This document shows, piece by piece, positions 50,501 to 61,800 of a stretch of 64,000 nt of DNA (position 1 is its first letter; each line of letters starts with the position of its first letter). The translations under genes and the position numbers were made by a program. The stretch is from Melieria omissa (taxonomy: Eukaryota > Arthropoda > Insecta > Diptera > Ulidiidae): positions 248,001 to 312,000 of the forward strand of contig CAXARI010000158.1 of assembly GCA_963971225.1 (NCBI GenBank), read 5' to 3'. A model generated the notes under the pieces. That model saw only the letters and a list, made by a program, of their open reading frames with translations, did not search any database and had not been told where the DNA came from.

Positions 50501-53500
50501 TAAAATTTAGCCAGAGTCTTATGCTTTCTATATTGGTCCCTAACTTTTCATTATCCTTCAGGAATAATGAGCATATCGATGCGCAAGGATAACATTGAAA
50601 AACTGCCTATTACAAAATACACACTCACCACTAAAGTGCTTATAGATTCCAAACGGTATGGGTTACGTTAATAAAAAACCCCTTAAAATGTAGCTAGAGA
50701 TTGCAGCTTTATCAAATTAAATCAATAATTTGATTACTATTAGGCAATCATGAACAGATCGATGCGCAAGAGTGACATTAAATGGCTGCCTACTGCAAAA
50801 TCGATAAAATGCTTGTAAAATATGATGATTCTAGGTTTATAGAAAAAATAATAACCTTAAAACCTAGCTGGAGTTTTGAGCTTTCATAAATGGGGTCAAT
50901 CTTCTCGCTATCTCAAATAATGCAGGAGAATTTCGTTGTGGAAAAGTGATATCGACCACATGATACATCTATATCAGGGGTGCCCAAAGTCTTCTTATGG
51001 AAAAGCAAAAACCAATACATTTAAAGTTGCCCAAAAAAATGCAAACAAATTAAATAATAATAAATAATTAAATAATTAATTGAATTAGTTGAAAGCACAT
51101 TGTGCATTTCGCTTGACCCTTAAAATTATAAGTGAAAAAAATATAATGTTCCCATTTGTCATTGCCGAAAGGCCAACCAATCGCCAAAACAAAAACTACA
51201 ACAACAAAAGCATCTAATTTTTTTTCATACATACAATCTCTTGAGGCAACAAAACAAAAATCCGCGCAGCCCCCACACGTGTTGCTTCGTTGCTGTCACA
51301 ACAACGACTGATTGAAACAATGCACCTCTGATCTATATAACCAATCAAATGCTTGTGGAACCTAAGTACGCACAATCACTTTAATCAAAATGGCGTCAAA
51401 ATTAAGCCAGAGTGACCACCTTTCAATAATTTGGTAAATAAAAAAATATCCCACCGGCAGCATGATCGAAATTATGGCTGTTAAATCTCGACCCGTTAAC
51501 GGATTTTAATAATATTATGCCTTATTATTTAGCTAGACTCGTATGCTTTCTATAATGGTATCAATCATCCTTCTATACCCCAAGGTTCGAAAGCAAATCG
51601 ATTTGGAACGGTGACTTTGAAAAAATTGCTACTTGGGTGCAACCACTAAAATGCTTGTCAACACCAAATGCATAAGTGCATATTAATAATTGACCCCTTA
51701 AAATTTAGCCAGAGTCTTATGCTTTCTATATTGGTCCCTAACTTTTCATTATCCTTCAGGAATAATGAGCATATCGATGCGCAAGGATAACATTGAAAAA
51801 CTGCCTATTACAAAATACACACTCACCACTAAAGTGCTTATAGATTCCAAACGGTATGGGTTACGTTAATAAAAAACCCCTTAAAATGTAGCTAGAGATT
51901 GCAACTTTATCAAATTAAATCAATAATTTGATTACTATTAGGCAATCATGAACAGATCGATGCGCAAGAGTGACATTAAATGGCTGCCTACTGCAAAATC
52001 GATAAAATGCTTGTAAAATATGATGATTCTAGGTTTATAGAAAAAATAATAACCTTAAAACCTAGCTGGAGTTTTGAGCTTTCATAAATGGGGTCAATCT
52101 TCTCGCTATCTCAAATAATGCAGGAGAATTTCGTTGTGGAAAAGTGATATCGACCACATGATACATCTATATCAGGGGTGCCCAAAGTCTTCTTATGGAA
52201 AAGCAAAAACCAATACATTTAAAGTTGCCCAAAAAAATGCAAACAAATTAAATAATAATAAATAATTAAATAATTAATTGAATTAGTTGAAAGCACATTG
52301 TGCATTTCGCTTGACCCTTAAAATTATAAGTGAAAAAAATATAATGTTCCCATTTGTCATTGCCGAAAGGCCAACCAATCGCCAAAACAAAAACTACAAC
52401 AACAAAAGCATCTAATTTTTTTTCATACATAGAATTTCTTGAGGAAACAAAACAAAAATCCGCGCAGCCCCCACACGTGTTGCTTCGTTGCTGTCACAAC
52501 AACGACTGATTGAAAGAATGCACCTCTGATCTATATAACCAATCAAATGCTTGTGGAACCTAAGTACGCACAATCACTTTAATCAAAATGGCGTCAAAAT
52601 TAAGCCAGAGTGACCACCTTTCAATAATTTGGTAAATAAAAAAATATCCCACCGGCAGCATGATCGAAATTATGGCTGTTAAATCTCGACCCGTTAACGG
52701 ATTTTAATAATATTATGCCTTATTATTTAGCTAGACTCGTATGCTTTCTATAATGGTATCAATCATCCTTCTATACCCCAAGGTTCGAAAGCAAATCGAT
52801 TTGGAACGGTGACTTTGAAAAAATTGCTACTTGGGTGCAACCACTAAAATGCTTGTCAACACCAAATGCATAAGTGCATATTAATAATTGACCCCTTAAA
52901 ATTTAGCCAGAGTCTTATGCTTTCTATATTGGTCCCTAACTTTTCATTATCCTTCAGGAATAATGAGCATATCGATGCGCAAGGATAACATTGAAAAACT
53001 GCCTATTACAAAATACACACTCACCACTAAAGTGCTTATAGATTCCAAACGGTATGGGTTACGTTAATAAAAAACCCCTTAAAATGTAGCTAGAGATTGC
53101 AACTTTATCAAATTAAATCAATAATTTGATTACTATTAGGCAATCATGAACAGATCGATGCGCAAGAGTGACATTAAATGGCTGCCTACTGCAAAATCGA
53201 TAAAATGCTTGTAAAATATGATGATTCTAGGTTTATAGAAAAAATAATAACCTTAAAACCTAGCTGGAGTTTTGAGCTTTCATAAATGGGGTCAATCTTC
53301 TCGCTATCTCAAATAATGCAGGAGAATTTCGTTGTGGAAAAGTGATATCGACCACATGATACATCTATATCAGGGGTGCCCAAAGTCTTCTTATGGAAAA
53401 GCAAAAACCAATACATTTAAAGTTGCCCAAAAAAATGCAAACAAATTAAATAATAATAAATAATTAAATAATTAATTGAATTAGTTGAAAGCACATTGTG

Positions 53501-54568
53501 CATTTCGCTTGACCCTTAAAATTATAAGTGAAAAAAATATAATGTTCCCATTTGTCATTGCCGAAAGGCCAACCAATCGCCAAAACAAAAACTACAACAA
53601 CAAAAGCATCTAATTTTTTTTCATACATAGAATTTCTTGAGGAAACAAAACAAAAATCCGCGCAGCCCCCACACGTGTTGCTTCGTTGCTGTCACAACAA
53701 CGACTGATTGAAAGAATGCACCTCTGATCTATATAACCAATCAAATGCTTGTGGAACCTAAGTACGCACAATCACTTTAATCAAAATGGCGTCAAAATTA
53801 AGCCAGAGTGACCACCTTTCAATAATTTGGTAAATAAAAAAATATCCCACCGGCAGCATGATCGAAATTATGGCTGTTAAATCTCGACCCGTTAACGGAT
53901 TTTAATAATATTATGCCTTATTATTTAGCTAGACTCGTATGCTTTCTATAATGGTATCAATCATCCTTCTATACCCCAAGGTTCGAAAGCAAATCGATTT
54001 GGAACGGTGACTTTGAAAAAATTGCTACTTGGGTGCAACCACTAAAATGCTTGTCAACACCAAATGCATAAGTGCATATTAATAATTGACCCCTTAAAAT
54101 TTAGCCAGAGTCTTATGCTTTCTATATTGGTCCCTAACTTTTCATTATCCTTCAGGAATAATGAGCATAGCGATGCGCAAGGATAACATTGAAAAACTGC
54201 CTATTACAAAATACACACTCACCACTAAAGTGCTTATAGATTCCAAACGGTATGGGTTACGTTAATAAAAAACCCCTTAAAATGTAGCTAGAGATTGCAG
54301 CTTTATCAAATTAAATCAATAATTTGATTACTATTAGGCAATCATGAACAGATCGATGCGCAAGAGTGACATTAAATGGCTGCCTACTGCAAAATCGATA
54401 AAAAGCTTGTAAAATATGATGATTCTAGGTTTATAGAAAAAATAATAACCTTAAAACCTAGCTGGAGTTTTCAGCTTTCATAAATGGGGTCAATCTTCTC
54501 GCTATCTCAAATAATGCAGGAGAATTTCGTTGTGGAAAAGTGATATCGACCACATGATACATCTATAT
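47537..54568 (+). repeat. Outer units right of the super-repeat
   Basis: These are six units of 1,180-1,198 bp and part of the next. The 18-bp insert at 51,095 lies 5,919 bp after that at 45,176, but the other super-repeat markers are missing, so it is not a clear third copy. Units at 51,095 and 52,293 share GATTGCAACTTT. The unit at 48,717 (GGCGGCAAAAT, ATTATAGCTG) resembles that at 56,584, which suggests a further older duplication. Confidence 0.75.
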
Positions 54569-54764
54569 CAGGGGTGCCCAAAGTCTTCTTATGGAAAAGC
54601 AAAAACCAATACATTTAAAGTTGCCCAAAAAAATGCAAACAAATTATTTAATTAATTGAAGCACATTGTGCATTTCGCTTGACCCTTAAAATTATAAGTG
54701 AAAAAAATATAATGTTCCCATTTGTCATTGCCGAAAGGCCAACCAATCGCCAAAACAAAAACTA

Positions 54765-54794
54765 TCAGGTGTACAACTTTGCTTCCGCCGTTTT
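54765..54794 (+). repeat. Mariner left terminal inverted repeat, 30 bp
   Basis: It begins TCAGGTGTAC and ends CCGCCGTTTT. It matches the reverse complement of 55476-55505 without mismatch; the next base differs. Confidence 0.95.
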
Positions 54795-54936
54795 CCGATA
54801 GGTGGCTGTACCGGCTGAGGCTGGTTGAAATACATAGATGGTAATGCCTTTAAAGTGAGTGTGGACAGTGCCTAACGAATTGTCATTGCCGTTTCAGTGA
54901 CAGTTGTTCTTGTTTTCGTATTATTCACGCTCGAAA

Positions 54937-55429
54937 ATGTCCGTTTATGTGCCCAATTCTCGCCATTTGCGGGAAGTTTTACTTTTCTGTTACAATTCGA
55001 AAAAAAATGCAGCTGAAGCGCATCGAATGCTCTCAGAAACTTACGGTGATGCTGCTCTGAGTGAAAGAACGTGTCGGGAGTGGTTTCAACGTTTTAAAAA
55101 TGGAGGAGCGACATGACCAAGTCATCCTCCAACACGACAATGCTCGGCCTCACGTCGCAAAAGTGGTCAAAAAGTACCTGGAAACGCTGAAATGGGAAGT
55201 CTTGCCCCACCCGCCGTATTCCCCAGATGTCGCCCCTTCTGACTTCCACCTATTCCGTTCGATGGCACACGGCCTGGCAGATCAACATTTTCAATCCTTC
55301 GAAGAATTGGAAAAATGGATTGCTTCATGGATAGCGTCAAAAGAGGACTCCTTTTTTCGAGCCGGGATCCGAAAATTGCCGGAAAGATGGGAGAAAGTTG
55401 TCGCTAGCGACGGACAATACTTTGAATAA
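54937..55429 (+). pseudogene. Mariner transposase remnant, central part deleted and frame shifted
   Basis: The product would have been a DD34D mariner transposase of roughly 340 residues that cuts and pastes the element in the nucleus. I take the start as the ATG giving MSVYVPNSRH; the upstream in-frame ATG at 54,904 adds 11 residues atypical of the family. The first 56 residues are kept, including the amino-terminal helix-turn-helix region ending REWFQRFKNG. A deletion at about 55,105 then shifts frame, so the first reading ends at TGA 55,114. The last 106 or so residues survive in the next frame to TAA 55,427. They hold HDNARPH with the second catalytic Asp, and PYSPDVAPSD with the third; exactly 34 residues separate the two. 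The first catalytic Asp and the second DNA-binding half are in the lost part, so the gene is dead. An AATAAA follows at 55,453. Confidence 0.93.
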
Positions 55430-55452
55430 TACATCTGTAAGCACTTTTTCGC

Positions 55453-55458
55453 AATAAA
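55453..55458 (+). promoter_or_regulatory. AATAAA polyadenylation signal of mariner
   Basis: It lies 23 bp after the transposase stop codon and just inside the right terminal repeat, a usual arrangement for a compact mariner. Confidence 0.5.
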
Positions 55459-55475
55459 GCTTTTAATTTTGGAAA

Positions 55476-55505
55476 AAAACGGCGGAAGCAAAGTTGTACA
55501 CCTGA
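55476..55505 (-). repeat. Mariner right terminal inverted repeat, 30 bp
   Basis: Exact reverse complement of the left terminus, followed by the TA target duplication and then uninterrupted satellite sequence. Confidence 0.95.
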
Positions 55506-57763
55506 TACAACAACAAAAGCATCTAATTTTTTTTCATACATAGAATTTCTTGAGGAAACAAAACAAAAATCCGCGCAGCCCCCACACGTGTTGCTTCGTT
55601 GCTGTCACAACAACGACTGATTGAAAGAATGCACCTCTGATCTATATAACCAATCAAATGCTTGTGGAACCTAAGTACGCACAATCACTTTAATCAAAAT
55701 GGCGTCAAAATTATGCCAGAGTGACCACCTTTCAATAATTTGGTAAATAAAAAAATATCCCACCGGCAGCATGATCGAAATTATGGCTGTTAAATCTCGA
55801 CCCGTTAACGGATTTTAATAATATTATGCCTTATTATTTAGCTAGACTCGTATGCTTTCTATAATGGTATCAATCATCCTTCTATACCCCAAGGTTCGAA
55901 AGCAAATCGATTTGGAACGGTGACTTTGAAAAAATTGCTACTTGGGTGCAACCACTAAAATGCTTGTCAACACCAAATGCATAAGTGCATATTAATAATT
56001 GACCCCTTAAAATTTAGCCAGAGTCTTATGCTTTCTATATTGGTCCCTAACTTTTCATTATCCTTCAGGAATAATGAGCATATCGATGCGCAAGGATAAC
56101 ATTGAAAAACTGCCTATTACAAAATACACACTCACCACTAAAGTGCTTATAGATTCCAAACGGTATGGGTTACGTTAATAAAAAACCCCTTAAAATGTAG
56201 CTAGAGATTGCAGCTTTATCAAATTAAATCAATAATTTGATTACTATTAGGCAATCATGAACAGATCGATGCGCAAGAGTGACATTAAATGGCTGCCTAC
56301 TGCAAAATCGATAAAATGCTTGTAAAATATGATGATTCTAGGTTTATAGAAAAAATAATAACCTTAAAACCTAGCTGGAGTTTTGAGCTTTCACAAATGG
56401 GGTCAATCTTCTCGCTATCTCAAATAATGCAGGAGAATTTCGTTGTGGAAAAGTGATATCGACCACATGATACATCTATATCAGGGGTGCCCAAAGTCTT
56501 CTTATGGAAAAGCAAAAACCAATACATTTAAAGTTGCCCAAAAAAATGCAAACAAATTATTTAATTAATTGAATTAGTTGAAAGCACATTGTGCATTTCG
56601 CTTGACCCTTAAAATTATAAGTGAAAAAAATATAATGTTCCCATTTGTCATTGCCGAAAGGCCAACCAATCGCCAAAACAAAAACTACAACAACAAAAGC
56701 ATCTAATTTTTTTTCATACATAGAATTTCTTGAGGAAACAAAACAAAAATCCGCGCAGCCCCCACACGTGTTGCTTCGTTGCTGTCACAACAACGACTGA
56801 TTGAAAGAATGCACCTCTGATCTATATAACCAATCAAATGCTTGTGGAACCTAAGTACGCACAATCACTTTAATCAAAATGGCGGCAAAATTAAGCCAGA
56901 GTGACCACCTTTCAATAATTTTGTAAATAAAAAAATATCCCACCGGCAGCATGATCGAAATTATAGCTGTTAAATCTCGACCCGTTAACGGATTTTAATA
57001 ATATTATGCCTTATTATTTAGCTAGACTCGTATGCTTTCTATAATGGTATCAATCATCCTTCTATACCCCAAGGTTCGAAAGCAAATCGATTTGGAACGG
57101 TGACTTTGAAAAAATTGCTACTTGGGTGCAACCACTAAAATGCTTGTCAACACCAAATGCATAAGTGCATATTAATAATTGACCCCTTAAAATTTAGCCA
57201 GAGTCTTATGCTTTCTATATTGGTCCCTAACTTTTCATTATCCTTCAGGAATAATGAGCATATCGATGCGCAAGGATAACATTGAAAAACTGCCTATTAC
57301 AAAATACACACTCACCACTAAAGTGCTTATAGATTCCAAACGGTATGGGTTACGTTAATAAAAAACCCCTTAAAATGTAGCTAGAGATTGCAGCTTTATC
57401 AAATTAAATCAATAATTTGATTACTATTAGGCAATCATGAACAGATCGATGCGCAAGAGTGACATTAAATGGCTGCCTACTGCAAAATCGATAAAAAGCT
57501 TGTAAAATATGATGATTCTAGGTTTATAGAAAAAATAATAACCTTAAAACCTAGCTGGAGTTTTGAGCTTTCATAAATGGGGTCAATCTTCTCGCTATCT
57601 CAAATAATGCAGGAGAATTTCGTTGTGGAAAAGTGATATCGACCACATGATACATCTATATCAGGGGTGCCCAAAGTCTTCTTATGGAAAAGCAAAAACC
57701 AATACATTTAAAGTTGCCCAAAAAAATGCAAACAAATTATTTAATTAATTGAATTAGTTGAAA

Positions 57764-58828
57764 GCACATTGTGCATTTCGCTTGACCCTTAAAATTATAA
57801 GTGAAAAAAATATAATGTTCCCATTTGTCATTGCCGAAAGGCCAACCAATCGCCAAAACAAAAACTACAACAACAAAAGCATCTAATTTTTTTTCATACA
57901 TAGAATTTCTTGAGGAAACAAAACAAAAATCCGCGCAGCCCCCACACGTGTTGCTTCGTTGCTGTCACAACAACGACTGATTGAAAGAATGCACCTCTGA
58001 TCTATATAACCAATCAAATGCTTGTGGAACCTAAGTACGCACAATCACTTTAATCAAAATGGCGTCAAAATTATGCCAGAGTGACCACCTTTCAATAATT
58101 TGGTAAATAAAAAAATATCCCACCGGCAGCATGATCGAAATTATGGCTGTTAAATCTCGACCCGTTAACGGATTTTAATAATATTATGCCTTATTATTTA
58201 GCTAGACTCGTATGCTTTCTATAATGGTATCAATCATCCTTCTATACCCCAAGGTTCGAAAGCAAATCGATTTGGAACGGTGACTTTGAAAAAATTGCTA
58301 CTTGGGTGCAACCACTAAAATGCTTGTCAACACCAAATGCATAAGTGCATATTAATAATTGACCCCTTAAAATTTAGCCAGAGTCTTATGCTTTCTATAT
58401 TGGTCCCTAACTTTTCATTATCCTTCAGGAATAATGAGCATATCGATGCGCAAGGATAACATTGAAAAACTGCCTATTACAAAATACACACTCACCACTA
58501 AAGTGCTTATAGATTCCAAACGGTATGGGTTACGTTAATAAAAAACCCCTTAAAATGTAGCTAGAGATTGCAGCTTTATCAAATTAAATCAATAATTTGA
58601 TTACTATTAGGCAATCATGAACAGATCGATGCGCAAGAGTGACATTAAATGGCTGCCTACTGCAAAATCGATTGGAAAAGTGATATCGACCACATGATAC
58701 ATCTATATCAGGGGTGCCCAAAGTCTTCTTATGGAAAAGCAAAAACCAATACATTTAAAGTTGCCCAAAAAAATGCAAACAAATTAAATAATAATAAATA
58801 ATTAAATAATTAATTGAATTAGTTGAAA
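57764..58828 (+). repeat. 1,065-bp unit with 133-bp deletion, copy 1
   Basis: At 58,672/58,673 the sequence jumps from AAAATCGAT (end of M4) to TGGAAAAGTG inside M5, losing 133 bp. It also carries the 18-bp AT insert. Without the deletion it would be 1,198 bp. An identical junction recurs at 62,097. Confidence 0.9.
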
Positions 58829-61800
58829 GCACATTGTGCATTTCGCTTGACCCTTAAAATTATAAGTGAAAAAAATATAATGTTCCCATTTGTCATTGCC
58901 GAAAGGCCAACCAATCGCCAAAACAAAAACTACAACAACAAAAGCATCTAATTTTTTTTCATACATAGAATTTCTTGAGGAAACAAAACAAAAATCCGCG
59001 CAGCCCCCACACGTGTTGCTTCGTTGCTGTCACAACAACGACTGATTGAAAGAATGCACCTCTGATCTATATAACCAATCAAATGCTTGTGGAACCTAAG
59101 TACGCACAATCACTTTAATCAAAATGGCGTCAAAATTAAGCCAGAGTGACCACCTTTCAATAATTTTGTAAATAAAAAAATATCCCACCGGCAGCATGAT
59201 CGAAATTATAGCTGTTAAATCTCGACCCGTTAACGGATTTTAATAATATTATGCCTTATTATTTAGCTAGACTCGTATGCTTTCTATAATGGTATCAATC
59301 ATCCTTCTATACCCCAAGGTTCGAAAGCAAATCGATTTGGAACGGTGACTTTGAAAAAATTGCTACTTGGGTGCAACCACTAAAATGCTTGTCAACACCA
59401 AATGCATAAGTGCATATTAATAATTGACCCCTTAAAATTTAGCCAGAGTCTTATGCTTTCTATATTGGTCCCTAACTTTTCATTATCCTTCAGGAATAAT
59501 GAGCATATCGATGCGCAAGGATAACATTGAAAAACTGCCTATTACAAAATACACACTCACCACTAAAGTGCTTATAGATTCCAAACGGTATGGGTTACGT
59601 TAATAAAAAACCCCTTAAAATGTAGCTAGAGATTGCAGCTTTATCAAATTAAATCAATAATTTGATTACTATTAGGCAATCATGAACAGATCGATGCGCA
59701 AGAGTGACATTAAATGGCTGCCTACTGCAAAATCGATAAAATGCTTGTAAAATATGATGATTCTAGGTTTATAGAAAAAATAATAACCTTAAAACCTAGC
59801 TGGAGTTTTGAGCTTTCATAAATGGGGTCAATCTTCTCGCTATCTCAAATAATGCAGGAGAATTTCGTTGTGGAAAAGTGATATCGACCACATGATACAT
59901 CTATATCAGGGGTGCCCAAAGTCTTCTTATGGAAAAGCAAAAACCAATACATTTAAAGTTGCCCAAAAAAATGCAAACAAATTATTTAATTAATTGAATT
60001 AGTTGAAAGCACATTGTGCATTTCGCTTGACCCTTAAAATTATAAGTGAAAAAAATATAATGTTCCCATTTGTCATTGCCGAAAGGCCAACCAATCGCCA
60101 AAACAAAAACTACAACAACAAAAGCATCTAATTTTTTTTCATACATAGAATTTCTTGAGGAAACAAAACAAAAATCCGCGCAGCCCCCACACGTGTTGCT
60201 TCGTTGCTGTCACAACAACGACTGATTGAAAGAATGCACCTCTGATCTATATAACCAATCAAATGCTTGTGGAACCTAAGTACGCACAATCACTTTAATC
60301 AAAATGGCGTCAAAATTAAGCCGGAGTGACCACCTTTCAATAATTTGGTAAATAAAAAAATATCCCACCGGCAGCATGATCGAAATTATGGCTGTTAAAT
60401 CTCGACCCGTTAACGGATTTTAATAATATTATACCTTATTATTTAGCTAGACTCGTATGCTTTCTATAATGGTATCAATCATCCTTCTATACCCCAAGGT
60501 TCGAAAGCAAATCGATTTGGAACGGTGACTTTGAAAAAATTGCTACTTGGGTGCAACCACTAAAATGCTTGTCAACACCAAATGCATAAGTGCATATTAA
60601 TAATTGACCCCTTAAAATTTAGCCAGAGTCTTATGCTTTCTATATTGGTCCCTAACTTTTCATTATCCTTCAGGAATAATGAGCATATCGATGCGCAAGG
60701 ATAACATTGAAAAACTGCCTATTACAAAATACACACTCACCACTAAAGTGCTTATAGATTCCAAACGGTATGGGTTACGTTAATAAAAAACCCCTTAAAA
60801 TGTAGCTAGAGATTGCAGCTTTATCAAATTAAATCAATAATTTGATTACTATTAGGCAATCATGAACAGATCGATGCGCAAGAGTGACATTAAATGGCTG
60901 CCTACTGCAAAATCGATAAAATGCTTGTAAAATATGATGATTCTAGGTTTATAGAAAAAATAATAACCTTAAAACCTAGCTGGAGTTTTCAGCTTTCATA
61001 AATGGGATCAATCTTCTCGCTATCTCAAATAATGCAGGAGAATTTCGTTGTGGAAAAGTGATATCGACCACATGATACATCTATATCAGGGGTGCCCAAA
61101 GTCTTCTTATGGAAAAGCAAAAACCAATACATTTAAAGTTGCCCAAAAAAATGCAAACAAATTATTTAATTAATTGAATTAGTTGAAAGCACATTGTGCA
61201 TTTCGCTTGACCCTTAAAATTATAAGTGAAAAAAATATAATGTTCCCATTTGTCATTGCCGAAAGGCCAACCAATCGCCAAAACAAAAACTACAACAACA
61301 AAAGCATCTAATTTTTTTTCATACATAGAATTTCTTGAGGAAACAAAACAAAAATCCGCGCAGCCCCCACACGTGTTGCTTCGTTGCTGTCACAACAACG
61401 ACTGATTGAAAGAATGCACCTCTGATCTATATAACCAATCAAATGCTTGTGGAACCTAAGTACGCACAATCACTTTAATCAAAATGGCGTCAAAATTATG
61501 CCAGAGTGACCACCTTTCAATAATTTGGTAAATAAAAAAATATCCCACCGGCAGCATGATCGAAATTATGGCTGTTAAATCTCGACCCGTTAACGGATTT
61601 TAATAATATTATGCCTTATTATTTAGCTAGACTCGTATGCTTTCTATAATGGTATCAATCATCCTTCTATACCCCAAGGTTCGAAAGCAAATCGATTTGG
61701 AACGGTGACTTTGAAAAAATTGCTACTTGGGTGCAACCACTAAAATGCTTGTCAACACCAAATGCATAAGTGCATATTAATAATTGACCCCTTAAAATTT

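Larger units (their letters stand above)
54765..55505 (+). mobile_element. Internally deleted mariner element, 741 bp
   Basis: Perfect 30-bp terminal inverted repeats begin TCAGGTGTACAACTTTGCTT. The target dinucleotide TA is duplicated at 54763-54764 and 55506-55507, as Tc1/mariner insertion requires. Full mariners are about 1.3 kb, so about 540 bp of the middle is missing. Both ends and the outer parts of the transposase gene remain. The element could still be mobilised by enzyme supplied elsewhere, since its ends look intact, but it cannot encode its own. No second copy is in the window, so it postdates the amplification of this stretch. Confidence 0.95.
54569..55639 (+). mobile_element. 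hAT-like segment split by a mariner insertion
   Basis: This is the standard hAT-like segment, CAGGGGTGCCC to CACCTCTG, between ATCTATAT repeats. It is interrupted at the TA in AAAACTACAAC by the 741-bp mariner. It gives a relative order: satellite monomer first, hAT-like insertion second, mariner last. Confidence 0.8.

Noticed and set aside
51095..53490. Third copy of the 5,919-bp super-repeat
   Set aside because: The 18-bp insert falls at the expected spacing, but the other private markers (AATGAAGCTAG, TAGGCTCG, GCCCCAACACG) are missing, so only the unit lengths agree.
55291..55491. 66-codon minus-strand frame in the mariner
   Set aside because: Antisense shadow of the transposase carboxyl end, running into the terminal inverted repeat.
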